A stretch of 64,000 nt of DNA, taken from positions 736 through 64,735 of the forward strand of contig SVDN01000006.1 of NCBI GenBank assembly GCA_015057825.1. The letters are read 5' to 3'. The translations under genes and the position numbers were made by a program. This DNA comes from Lachnospiraceae bacterium (GTDB lineage Bacteria > Bacillota > Clostridia > Lachnospirales > Lachnospiraceae). Under the pieces are notes generated by a model. It did not search any database. It saw only the letters and a program-made list of their open reading frames with translations, and was not told the DNA's origin. Positions 1-7,589 of the stretch are shown here, one piece after another; positions within the stretch are counted from its first letter, which is position 1; the number at the start of each line of letters is the position of its first letter.

Positions 1-2
1 AA

Positions 3-518
3 ATCAATATGTCCATTGATACCAGGGAAGCTGATCAGTCTCTTGAAGCAGCAGAGAAGCAGCTGAGGCAGGCAATCGGAGTGAAGGACAAAATGATCGC
101 TCAGCTTGACAATCTTGATATCACTGACAGGGCATACGACCGTAAGTATAATGATCTGCAGGAACGTCTCGAAAATGCCTACGTCAAGATCACTGAACTT
201 GAAGATGTGGTCGCTCAGTATCAGGAAGAAATCGAGAGTATCAGGAGAGAAAAGATCAGCGCAGATAATGTCTACAACTACCTGATTCTGTTCCACGATG
301 CCTATGATCAGCTGTCGGATATCTGGAAGAAAAAATTCTTCCAGAGCTTCATTCAAGAGATCCAGCTATACCCGGAACAGCAGGAAAATGGGCAGGTTTT
401 GAAGTCTATGAAGTTTAAGTTCCCGGTCTTCTATAACGGTCAGACGATAGAGGAAATCCGTTGGGACAAAGAAAATACAGTCGAAACTGTGGCATTGACA
501 TCAAAAAAGAAGGATTAG
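3..518 (+). CDS. Large serine recombinase, C-terminal part (partial at window edge)
   Basis: Only the C-terminal ~170 residues are present and the frame is open to the left edge, so the first in-frame ATG at 9 is probably internal. The visible part is a long Glu/Lys-rich coiled coil (about residues 10-90). It is followed by a block around FFQSFIQEIQLYPEQ and a tail with FPVFYNGQTIEEIRWD and ETVALTS. That order (coiled coil, then SFIxxIxxYPE, then FPVFYNG and a TVETVAL tail) is typical of the C-terminal end of large serine recombinases of clostridial integrative elements. The catalytic N-terminal serine domain and the zinc ribbon lie outside the window. Such enzymes excise and integrate ICEs/IMEs, so this marks the edge of a mobile element left of the window. 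The next gene starts 33 bp downstream. No attachment site could be identified. Confidence 0.75.
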   Translation: MNMSIDTREADQSLEAAEKQLRQAIGVKDKMIAQLDNLDITDRAYDRKYNDLQERLENAYVKITELEDVVAQYQEEIESIRREKISADNVYNYLILFHDAYDQLSDIWKKKFFQSFIQEIQLYPEQQENGQVLKSMKFKFPVFYNGQTIEEIRWDKENTVETVALTSKKKD

Positions 519-551
519 GCCTTAATCGAAATTAAGGAGTATAAACAGCAA

Positions 552-1358
552 ATGAAAAATATGATACTGAGCCTTGTTGCATTAGCTATATGCATAGTAG
601 TCAGCATAATAGCTACAAGGTTTCTTTTTAGAAAGAAAAAAGTTAAGATTCGATACCGAATAATTATAGCAATTCTTTATTCTTTGGTGCTGTTTATGGC
701 TACATCCATAATCTATTTTATGGTGTATTATCATGCGGATGAGAGCGTTAAAGGATATTTGCAAAACAGCGAGAGCGTGAAGGTTTCCGAAAACGATACG
801 GCTTGGTTCTTTGACGGAGAAGGCAGTGACAAAGCCTTGATTTTTTATTCCGGCGGTAAAGTCGAAGAAAGCGCCTATGCCCCTATTTTACATAAACTGG
901 CAGAAAAGGGCGTGGATTGCTTCTTGGTTAAAATGCCTTTTAGAATGGCAATATTCGGAGTAAAAAAAGCGGATGATATAATAACTGCTTATGATTATGA
1001 TGAGTTTTATATCGGCGGACATTCCTTGGGAGGAACCATGGCGGCAAGTTACGCAGCCGGTCATTCTCATGACTTAAGGGGAGTAATCATGTTTGCCGCT
1101 TATTCGACGGATGAGCTTGATGACAACTTGAAATACCTCTCAATATACGGAAGCTGTGATGAGGTAATGGCAAGGAATTCATACGAAAAATATAAGTCAA
1201 ATTGGCCGGGGGATGCTGTGGAAGTTGTTATTGACGGTGGCAATCATTCGCAGTTTGGTAATTACGGTTTCCAAAAGGGAGACGGTGAAGCAGCAATAAG
1301 CAGAGAAGAACAAGAAGATAGAACAGTAGAGGCAATTTTGGATTTCATTTTGCAATAG
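552..1358 (+). CDS. Membrane-anchored alpha/beta hydrolase
   Basis: 268 residues. Two hydrophobic segments (about residues 4-24 and 36-60) with a Lys/Arg-rich stretch between them anchor the protein. The rest is an alpha/beta-hydrolase domain. The nucleophile elbow is GHSLGG (around residue 157), with a likely acid in the YGSCD strand and a likely catalytic His in GGNHSQFG near the C-terminus, so the Ser-Asp-His triad appears complete. The size and layout resemble the small one-domain Abhydrolase_5-type proteins of Bacillota, which act as esterases or lipases of unknown substrate. The start is set by AAGGAG at 533-538. Whether the catalytic domain faces outward cannot be settled by eye. The gene sits alone between the recombinase end and tcdA; no substrate can be inferred from its neighbours. 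Confidence 0.75.
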   Translation: MKNMILSLVALAICIVVSIIATRFLFRKKKVKIRYRIIIAILYSLVLFMATSIIYFMVYYHADESVKGYLQNSESVKVSENDTAWFFDGEGSDKALIFYSGGKVEESAYAPILHKLAEKGVDCFLVKMPFRMAIFGVKKADDIITAYDYDEFYIGGHSLGGTMAASYAAGHSHDLRGVIMFAAYSTDELDDNLKYLSIYGSCDEVMARNSYEKYKSNWPGDAVEVVIDGGNHSQFGNYGFQKGDGEAAISREEQEDRTVEAILDFILQ

Positions 1359-1439
1359 AGAAATATAAAAAACAAAATAATCCAATGGAATGATATAAAA
1401 TATCATATGTGTTAATACTAATTTTTAAGAGGAATTAAA

Positions 1440-2213
1440 ATGTTAAATCAATTTTCCAGAACCGAGCTTTTGCTTGGTGCTGATGTTATGGAATCTTTAC
1501 ATAAAAAGAAAGTTGCCGTCTTTGGCATCGGCGGCGTGGGCGGATATGTCTGCGAAGCACTGGTCAGAAGCGGAATCGGGGCCTTCGACCTTATTGATGA
1601 TGATAAGGTTTGTTTAACCAACTTAAACAGACAAATAATCGCCACAAGAAAAACTGTTGGGCAGTATAAGGTTGATGTTATGAAGGAAAGAATGTTGGAC
1701 ATTAATCCGGATGTTAAGGTGAATGTCCACAAATGTTTCTTCCTACCTGAAAATGCGGATGATTTTCCTTTCGGCGAATACGATTACGTGGTGGATGCGG
1801 TGGATACCGTAACCGCCAAGATTGAGTTAATCATGAGAGCCAATAAGGAAAACGTGCCGATTATCAGCGCTATGGGCGCAGGAAACAAGCTTGACGCATC
1901 GGCTTTTAAAGTGGCGGATATTTACAAGACGAAGATGTGTCCTTTAGCAAAGGTGATGCGACATGAGCTTAAAAAACGAGGCGTTAAAAAGCTTAAGGTG
2001 GTTTATTCTGAAGAAGCGCCCATTACACCAAAGGAAGATATGGCTATAAGTTGTAAGACGGGTTGTATTTGTCCGCCCGGTGCCGAAAGAAAATGTACCG
2101 AGCGCAGAGCTATTCCCGGAAGTACGGCTTTTGTACCTGCTACGGCAGGCCTTATAATGGCAGGGGAAATTATTAAAGATTTTAGCTTGGAAGTTCAAAA
2201 ACAGAAATATTGA
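1440..2213 (+). CDS. tcdA: tRNA threonylcarbamoyladenosine dehydratase TcdA
   Basis: 257 residues, the usual size for the TcdA/CsdL (YgdL) family of E1-like enzymes. These adenylate N6-threonylcarbamoyladenosine at position 37 of ANN-decoding tRNAs and cyclise it to ct6A. The N-terminal FSRTELLLG leads into the nucleotide-binding loop GIGGVGGYVCEALVRSGIG (about residues 30-48). DDDKV, NLNRQI and DAVDTVTAK follow, all hallmarks of the ThiF/MoeB/E1 fold. A C-terminal Cys-containing stretch (GCICPPGAERKC) and the IPGSTAFVPATAGL segment also match the family. A ribosome site, AGAGGA, lies just upstream. A terminator hairpin follows, so the gene is probably monocistronic. Confidence 0.9.
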   Translation: MLNQFSRTELLLGADVMESLHKKKVAVFGIGGVGGYVCEALVRSGIGAFDLIDDDKVCLTNLNRQIIATRKTVGQYKVDVMKERMLDINPDVKVNVHKCFFLPENADDFPFGEYDYVVDAVDTVTAKIELIMRANKENVPIISAMGAGNKLDASAFKVADIYKTKMCPLAKVMRHELKKRGVKKLKVVYSEEAPITPKEDMAISCKTGCICPPGAERKCTERRAIPGSTAFVPATAGLIMAGEIIKDFSLEVQKQKY

Positions 2214-2259
2214 TTTATGGATTTTATAATGATAAAATGAATCTACAAAGTTAGGAAAC

Positions 2260-2294
2260 AAAGGCGTTTCATCCTAAGGGATGGAGCGCCTTTT
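2260..2294 (+). terminator. Hairpin after tcdA
   Basis: Arms 2260-2274 and 2279-2293 pair over 15 positions, including G-T pairs, with a 4-nt loop. The 3' arm ends in a short TTTT. This is probably the tcdA terminator. The recognisable reading frame of the next, truncated gene begins at or directly after this hairpin, so the hairpin also marks where that gene's 5' part was lost. Confidence 0.6.
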
Positions 2295-3834
2295 ATGTAT
2301 TTGACTGCCTTTCGGAGCTTCAAACAGCCTGGGCCACAGATCTTATGATGGGAAACTTTTTCAGAGTAACTTGCCCCTTCCTTTTTATATTGGATACGGT
2401 TGCGTTCTTCCCGATAATAAGGGGAAAACATTCCATGCAGGCAATTAATAAGATTCTTGATACCACACAGCTTTTCTTTGATGTTTATTCGGATAATAAA
2501 AACATCTATGTCCGTCCGGGAAAGGTTTGGAACAGAAATTCCGAAACCATGTTTTTACCTCACATATATAATCCCGAGAACGGTGAATTTCGTCCGATTT
2601 TGGACGGGGTAAAAGCCAGCAGGTTCTACCAAACCCTAGGCCATGCGCAGCGTTCTGCAGAGGACCAATATATGGATTCCTGGGACAGGTTCTTTAATCG
2701 TGTTAAAATACTAAAAGACAGCGGCGTTGACATATCCGACGACTGCACCACCATATGCAAAATCATGATGACCCGTGATGAAAAGATGCGAAAGATGGTT
2801 ATGGAGCATTTTAGTCCGGACGACTATTTTGATGTAAGAGACCATATGGTGGGAACCGGGATGATAGGCGGAAAAGCTTGCGGAATGCTGCTTGCCAGAA
2901 AAATCATCAAAAATAAAGAGCCGGATATAGACGAGGTTTTGGAACCCCATGATTCTTTCTATGTAGGTTCGGACTTGTATTATACCTACATTGTGGATAA
3001 CAACCTCTGGGACACAAGAATAAAGCAAAGAACCGAGGCGGGATACTTTGACCTGGCAAAAGATTTTGCGGATAAAATCATGGGCGGAACTTTCAGCGAA
3101 GCCATGAGAGAGCAGTTTGTACGGAAGGTTCATATCCGAGGATTGTAAACCTGGATATGGCGGAGCATGCACTAAAAAGGCTTCCGCTGGAGGAAATACA
3201 GGCGGATATACCTAAGTACTTGGATAAGATTCTTTTGGAGCATGACTTCGATACGGAAAGAGCTTTGCGTGAAACGGGAAGAAACCGCGAAGTGAAGTTT
3301 ATTTCATGTAAAGGCCTTGTGGCCAACAAAACCCTTATGGAGCAGATGCAAAGAATGCTTCGTTGCATTCAGGATGAATATGATTACCCTGTGGACACGG
3401 AATTTACCATAAATATGTCGGAAAGCGGGGAATATTCCATCGACCTATTGCAATGCAGGCCGCTTCAGGTGCAAAAGGGAAAGAGTAGCGTGGCGGTTCC
3501 GAAAGGAATCCCTAAGGAAAAAATACTCCTTGAAAGCAAGGGGGCATCAATGGGAATATCAAAGGCATCAAGCCTAGATTACATCGTCTTCGTTGATCCC
3601 GTTAAATATTACAATATGCCTTATAATGACAAGATGCTTGTGGCACGCCTTATCGGTAAAATCAATTGGCATTTTGCGCCTGAAAAACTAACAAGCGTCA
3701 ATGATATAGTTATGGACTTTACCGCAGAAACTGCCCTTAAAGACATTGTTCATGTCTATGATTTAAAGGGTGTAAAATCCGAAGTATTCAATGACGTGGC
3801 AAATGAACACTTGATGATAACATGCGAGTTATAA
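2291..3834 (+). pseudogene. PEP/pyruvate-binding (PEP synthase-like) protein, 5'-truncated with an internal deletion
   Basis: Two reading frames carry one family of PEP/pyruvate-binding proteins that have a KaiC-like N-terminus. The first runs to 3148. Its similarity extends upstream of the ATG at 2345 (FYVFDCLSELQTAWATDL is encoded from about 2291 without a start codon), so the 5' part is missing. The second frame ends at 3834 and contains TEGSYPRIVNLDMAEHAL upstream of its first ATG (3157). At about 3118-3123 the first frame (EAMREQFV) jumps to that second frame. In intact homologues as I recall them, roughly 140 residues lie between these blocks, including much of the ATP-binding core. The deletion therefore removed about 0.4 kb and shifted the frame. 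The C-terminal part keeps the family block INMSESGEYSIDLLQCRPLQ. Catalysis is not possible; this is a relic. Confidence 0.8.
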
Positions 3835-3846
3835 GAATTTTGAATA

Positions 3847-3875
3847 AAGACATTATGCGTTAAGACGTGTATAAT
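3847..3875 (+). promoter_or_regulatory. Probable promoter of ridA
   Basis: A perfect -10 TATAAT lies at 3870-3875, with AAGACA at 3847-3852 as a weak -35 at a 17-bp spacing. It lies 50 bp upstream of the ridA start, in the gap after the decayed gene. Confidence 0.5.
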
Positions 3876-3924
3876 ATAGTTTATCGGAAGATAATCAAGC
3901 ATGAACGATTTAAGGAGGTTTATT

Positions 3925-4296
3925 ATGAACAAAATTAATACAAATAATGCACCGGCAGCGGTGGGACCATATTCACAGGCAATCGAAGTGAACGGAATGC
4001 TTTACACATCGGGCCAGATAGCTCTTAATCCGGCAACGGGAGAATTGGCCGGAAATACAATAGAAGAACAGGCTGAGCAGGTTATGAAAAACCTTATGGC
4101 GGTTTTAGAGGCAGCAGGCACAAAGGCTGAAAACGTAGTAAAAACCATGTGCTTCCTTACAAATATTGCTGATTTTGCCAAGTTTAACGAAATATATGCA
4201 AAATACTTCACCGAAAAACCCGCAAGATCTTGCGTTGAAGTAAGCGCACTTCCAAAAGGCGCGCTCTGCGAAGTGGAAGTAATTGCGGTGCTTTAA
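3925..4296 (+). CDS. ridA: RidA family reactive-intermediate deaminase
   Basis: 123 residues from the ATG at 3925, which is preceded by a strong AAGGAGG (3912-3918). An upstream in-frame ATG at 3901 lacks such a site and would add eight residues foreign to the family. The sequence starts NAPAAVGPYSQAI, continues with TSGQIALNPATGEL, and ends with PARSCVEVSALPKGALCEVEVIAV. The Arg in PARS is the carboxylate-binding Arg of the active enzyme and the final EVEVIA is a family signature. RidA hydrolyses reactive 2-aminoacrylate and other enamines/imines formed by PLP enzymes such as threonine or serine dehydratase. It forms a cytosolic trimer. Confidence 0.93.
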   Translation: MNKINTNNAPAAVGPYSQAIEVNGMLYTSGQIALNPATGELAGNTIEEQAEQVMKNLMAVLEAAGTKAENVVKTMCFLTNIADFAKFNEIYAKYFTEKPARSCVEVSALPKGALCEVEVIAVL

Positions 4297-4318
4297 TAGG
4301 TGGAGGATTTTAGCATCT

Positions 4319-4339
4319 AAAGTCACAATTTGTGACTTT
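4319..4339. repeat. 10-bp perfect inverted repeat downstream of ridA
   Basis: AAAGTCACAA and TTGTGACTTT flank a single T. It lies in a stretch (about 4300-4428) that also reads as an open frame of about 37 codons without a start codon, ending ANEIKAGKAEGKEENT and a stop. AGGTGGAGG at 4299-4307 looks like a ribosome site with no ATG, GTG or TTG behind it. This could be a decayed small gene with a chance palindrome, or a protein-binding site. No T-run follows, so it is not a good terminator. Confidence 0.4.
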
Positions 4340-4460
4340 AAAGAATCTGAGGATTTGATTGATAAGCTGCTTGTGGGTGCAAATGAGATTAAAGCCGGCA
4401 AAGCGGAAGGCAAAGAAGAGAATACCTAAGGAATTAAAAAGACTAACTAAAATATTATTT

Positions 4461-4584
4461 AAGCAAATATACACACAAAATTAAGACGAGTGTATGTTTG
4501 CTTAATTTTTTTTCTTGACTTATTTCTTGACTACATTATAATTAAAGTAATTGTACACACAAAATTAAGACGAGTGTGTGTTTG
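4461..4584 (+). promoter_or_regulatory. abiE promoter flanked by duplicated operators
   Basis: A 31-bp element occurs twice in direct orientation, at 4470-4500 and 4554-4584, with one mismatch and a start-to-start distance of 84 bp (about eight helical turns). Each copy is itself an imperfect inverted repeat. In the first, arms 4461-4474 and 4490-4503 pair with one mismatch. Between the copies sit -35 TTGACT (4515-4520) and -10 TATAAT (4537-4542) with a 16-bp spacer. AbiEi antitoxins are known to repress their own operon by binding inverted repeats at the promoter, so these are probably the AbiEi binding sites. The run of T after the first hairpin could also terminate transcription entering from ridA. 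Confidence 0.7.
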
Positions 4585-4602
4585 TAAAAGAGAGGTGAGA
4601 AT

Positions 4603-5145
4603 ATGCTTTATAATTATCGGGATTGCATTGAAAAATTTGGCAGTGACTATATGATGAAAAAGGAAATTGCGGCAGGAACCCTTTATGTACAAGAAAAAGG
4701 GGTTTATTCAACGTCCAAAAGTGCATCGGAGTTGTCCGTTATTATGCTTAAACATCCAAATGCGGTATGCACAGGCAAAAGTGCCTATTATTATCATTCG
4801 CTTACAGACGTGATTCCGGATCATTATTATCTTGCAACAAAAAGAACAGATACCAGAATAAAGGATTCTCGTGTTATACAATCATATATAAAAAATGATG
4901 TGTTTGAGCAGGGTATTATTGATATTGAATATAAGGACACATCATTAAGAATATATAATTTGGAACGAATGCTTATAGAATTAATAAGGTTTCGCTCTAA
5001 AATGCCATTTGATTTGTATAAGGAAATAATAAGAAATTACCGGGAAAAAGTATATGAAATGGATTTTTATCTTGTTGAAGAATATGCCGATTTGTTTAAA
5101 AACGGAGATAGAATAATGGACACAATACAATTGGAGGTTCTTTGA
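4603..5145 (+). CDS. AbiEi-family antitoxin of an AbiE-type system
   Basis: 180 residues. The N-terminal ~55 residues form a winged-helix-like domain (MMKKEIAAGTLYVQEKGVYS), followed by the typical AbiEi segment YYYHSLTDVIPDHYYLATKR and the C-terminal block SLRIYNLERMLIELIRFR. It is shorter than the biochemically studied AbiEi proteins but matches the group annotated as AbiEi antitoxin-domain proteins. As the antitoxin of a proposed type IV module it would counter the nucleotidyltransferase encoded next and bind the operator pair upstream. The start has a GAGAGGTG ribosome site. The stop codon overlaps the toxin start by one base, so the two are translationally coupled. Confidence 0.82.
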   Translation: MLYNYRDCIEKFGSDYMMKKEIAAGTLYVQEKGVYSTSKSASELSVIMLKHPNAVCTGKSAYYYHSLTDVIPDHYYLATKRTDTRIKDSRVIQSYIKNDVFEQGIIDIEYKDTSLRIYNLERMLIELIRFRSKMPFDLYKEIIRNYREKVYEMDFYLVEEYADLFKNGDRIMDTIQLEVL

Positions 5146-5951
5146 TGAACTTAAGAAAAGAGATTGATAAAACTATAGCCTTAGGATATAACGAGGCAAA
5201 TGCCGAATCAAAGCTTTGCCAAGATATAGTTTTAAAAGCTATTGCGGACAGTAATATGGTAAAGAATGCTACGGTAAAAGGTGGCGTTGTTATGAGGAGC
5301 ATCTCCGGAAACGCAAGGCGAGCAACACAGGATTTTGATCTTGATTTTATTCGTTACTCCATATCAGATGAATCAATAAGAATATTTGTTGAAAAACTTA
5401 ATTGCGTTGATGGGCTGAATATTTATATTAAAGGAGACATACAAGAATTAAAGCACCAGGATTATAAAGGCAAGCGTATAACTCTTTATATATCCGATGA
5501 TGAAACAACACTTTCACTTAAAATGGATATCGGTGTACATAATGATTTATCAATAAACCAGGAAGAATATGGATTTGACATTGGCTTTCAAGACGATGTT
5601 GTAAGTTTACTTGTAAATTCGAGAGCGCAAATGATAGCGGAAAAATTAAAATCTTTGGTTCGTTTCGGCACACAATCTACCAGATACAAGGATATTTTTG
5701 ATATATATTATTTAAGCTTGAATGTTGATGAAGAGCAACTGAAACGTTGCATTCAAAAATATATCTTTGATGATAGTACACTGCAAAATGTATCTTCCAT
5801 GGAAGATATCACTTCTCGAGTTGAAAGAGTGTTTAAAAACCGAAGTTTTTTGAAATTAGTAAATAAGTCCGAGAAAAACTGGTTGGATATTCCGATTGAG
5901 GAAGTATTTGAAAAAAATATAGAGTTTTTGAAAAGAATAAAATTGAGATAA
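5145..5951 (+). CDS. AbiEii/AbiGii-family nucleotidyltransferase toxin
   Basis: 268 residues from the ATG at 5145, with GGAGG at 5133-5137; an in-frame TTG sits one codon upstream. The nucleotidyltransferase motif reads KGGVVMRSISG, then RATQDFDLDF. This corresponds to the family pattern KGGxxLR...R.S.DxDF with the metal-binding acidic residues present. A later SRAQMIAEKLKSLVRFG and RYKDIFDIYYL match the conserved C-terminal half, in which KD.FD is diagnostic. Family members such as AbiEii/MenT transfer nucleotides, in known cases to tRNA, and stop growth or abort phage infection. It is encoded with its antitoxin as a two-gene operon. Confidence 0.88.
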   Translation: MNLRKEIDKTIALGYNEANAESKLCQDIVLKAIADSNMVKNATVKGGVVMRSISGNARRATQDFDLDFIRYSISDESIRIFVEKLNCVDGLNIYIKGDIQELKHQDYKGKRITLYISDDETTLSLKMDIGVHNDLSINQEEYGFDIGFQDDVVSLLVNSRAQMIAEKLKSLVRFGTQSTRYKDIFDIYYLSLNVDEEQLKRCIQKYIFDDSTLQNVSSMEDITSRVERVFKNRSFLKLVNKSEKNWLDIPIEEVFEKNIEFLKRIKLR

Positions 5952-5984
5952 TATACTAGTTTTTCATTTTTCTTTTAGACCACA

Positions 5985-6027
5985 TTCATTTCACGTTCAT
6001 ATTACTGTCACATTCCGGCTTTATACT
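5985..6027 (+). promoter_or_regulatory. Pho-box-like direct repeats with a -10 element
   Basis: TTCAT at 5985, TTCAT at 5996 and GTCAC at 6007 are spaced exactly 11 bp apart and are followed by -10 TATACT at 6022-6027. An 11-bp periodic repeat taking the place of the -35 hexamer is the layout of PhoB/PhoP boxes. The element sits about 80 bp upstream of the beta-helix lipoprotein. Control by phosphate limitation is an inference from this layout. Confidence 0.5.
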
Positions 6028-6105
6028 TTCCTCATAGACAAAGAAAATGTCTTAAAACACGGGGAAATAAGCAGAATGCTTAGGCAGTAATAGGAGGAAA
6101 ACAAT

Positions 6106-7512
6106 ATGAAAGCGAAGACAAAATTACTTACAGCGCTTCTTACGGGTTCGCTTCTTCTGGCAGTGGTATTTAGCGGTTGCGGTCAGTCAAACAGCACGGA
6201 AGACAGCACAAAAAGCACAAGCTCAACTACAGAATCTACGGGAAGCTACCTTTCAAGATCTGATATAACAACAAACGAAACCATTACAAATTCAGCAGAT
6301 GGCGAACATGCCATAGAAGCAGACGGCACAAGCGTATCCTACAGCAATGTGGAAGTCATTAAAACCGGCGATTCCGACCAAGGTGACGAAGCTGATTTTT
6401 ACGGAGATAACGCAGCGGTATTTGCCACAAACGGCGCAACATTGGATTTATCGGAAATGATTATTGATACTGACGGAACACATGCCAATGCGGTATTTAG
6501 CTACGGCGAGGGAACAACCGTCAACATCTCCGATTCATATATAGAAACAAGCGGCAATTGTTCCGGCGGTCTCATGACGACAGGTGGTGGCACAATGAAT
6601 GCCACGAACTTAACGGTTATGACAAGCGGAAATTCATCTGCGGCAATCCGTTCCGACAGAGGCGGCGGTACGGTAAATGTAGACGGCGGATATTACTCCA
6701 CATCGGGAACGGGATCACCCGTTATCTACTCAACAGCTGACATTACGGTTTCAAATGCTTTGCTTGAATCATCAGCATCTCAGGGTGTTGTTGTAGAAGG
6801 AAACAACTCGGTAACACTTAACAATGTTACATTAAATGCTGATAACAATACGAAAAACAGTGATAATTCATCTTACTACCAGGCGGTAATGATTTATCAA
6901 TCAATGTCGGGTGATGCATCGGAAGGCCTTTCAAGCTTTACAATGAACGGCGGAAGCCTTACAAACGAAAACGGTGAGATATTCTTCGTAACAAACACAG
7001 CTACGGACATCAGCCTTGACAGCGTGGATATTACAAATAACGGTGACAATGTGTTCTTAAGAGCTTGCGCGGCAGGCTGGGGAAGTGAAGGCTCAAACGG
7101 TGGTCAGGTTAACTTATTTGCATATAACCAGAAAATTGAAGGTGATATGATTGTTGATGATGATTCGGCCCTTAACCTTTATCTTGCTGATAGTTCATCC
7201 TATGAAGGTGCGATTAATTCGGACAAATCAAGCGGAGATATTTACGTTGAAATAGAAAGCGGTTCAACATGGACACTTACAGGCGATTCATATATTACAT
7301 CACTTACATGTGATGCAGATGCAATCGACTTAAACGGTTATACACTCTATGTTAACGGAGTGGCCTACACAAGCGGAACTGCATCTCAGGGTACAGCTGT
7401 AGAGGTGGCAATTCAGTCAAGCGGAAACGGCGGCGGACAGGGAATGCCTGACGGTGAAGCTCCAAGTGGCGGAAAACCGGGAGATGGCGGCACACCACCT
7501 GAAAAGAAATAA
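6106..7512 (+). CDS. Secreted lipoprotein with right-handed beta-helix repeats
   Basis: 468 residues. A lipoprotein signal peptide ends in the lipobox FSGC (Cys about residue 25), followed by a Ser/Thr-rich linker. Residues about 50-400 are short degenerate repeats rich in Asn, Gly, Ser and Thr (for example DITVSNALLESS, SVTLNNVTLNADN), the pattern of a right-handed parallel beta-helix as in pectate-lyase-like adhesins. The C-terminal 35 residues are Gly/Pro-rich and disordered. Such proteins are often annotated as adhesin-like or carbohydrate-binding lipoproteins. No catalytic residues can be assigned. It has an AGGAGG ribosome site, a Pho-box-like promoter and a strong terminator behind it, so it stands alone. 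The outer face of the membrane is the likely location. Confidence 0.75.
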   Translation: MKAKTKLLTALLTGSLLLAVVFSGCGQSNSTEDSTKSTSSTTESTGSYLSRSDITTNETITNSADGEHAIEADGTSVSYSNVEVIKTGDSDQGDEADFYGDNAAVFATNGATLDLSEMIIDTDGTHANAVFSYGEGTTVNISDSYIETSGNCSGGLMTTGGGTMNATNLTVMTSGNSSAAIRSDRGGGTVNVDGGYYSTSGTGSPVIYSTADITVSNALLESSASQGVVVEGNNSVTLNNVTLNADNNTKNSDNSSYYQAVMIYQSMSGDASEGLSSFTMNGGSLTNENGEIFFVTNTATDISLDSVDITNNGDNVFLRACAAGWGSEGSNGGQVNLFAYNQKIEGDMIVDDDSALNLYLADSSSYEGAINSDKSSGDIYVEIESGSTWTLTGDSYITSLTCDADAIDLNGYTLYVNGVAYTSGTASQGTAVEVAIQSSGNGGGQGMPDGEAPSGGKPGDGGTPPEKK

Positions 7513-7537
7513 TTAACCAATCAAGATTAAATAAATC

Positions 7538-7569
7538 AAAGGCTCATACTTATGAAAGTATGAGCCTTT
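7538..7569. terminator. Bidirectional terminator between convergent genes
   Basis: Perfect 14-bp arms (7538-7551 and 7556-7569) with a 4-nt ATGA loop, flanked by AAA and TTT. It separates the lipoprotein gene from the convergent glycerophosphodiesterase gene. Confidence 0.85.
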
Positions 7570-7589
7570 ATCTTATGGTTAATTGAAAC

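Noticed and set aside
4297..4428. Small gene after ridA ending in ANEIKAGKAEGKEENT
   Set aside because: There is an open frame and an RBS-like AGGTGGAGG, but no start codon at usable distance and no recognised homologue; mentioned as a possible relic only.
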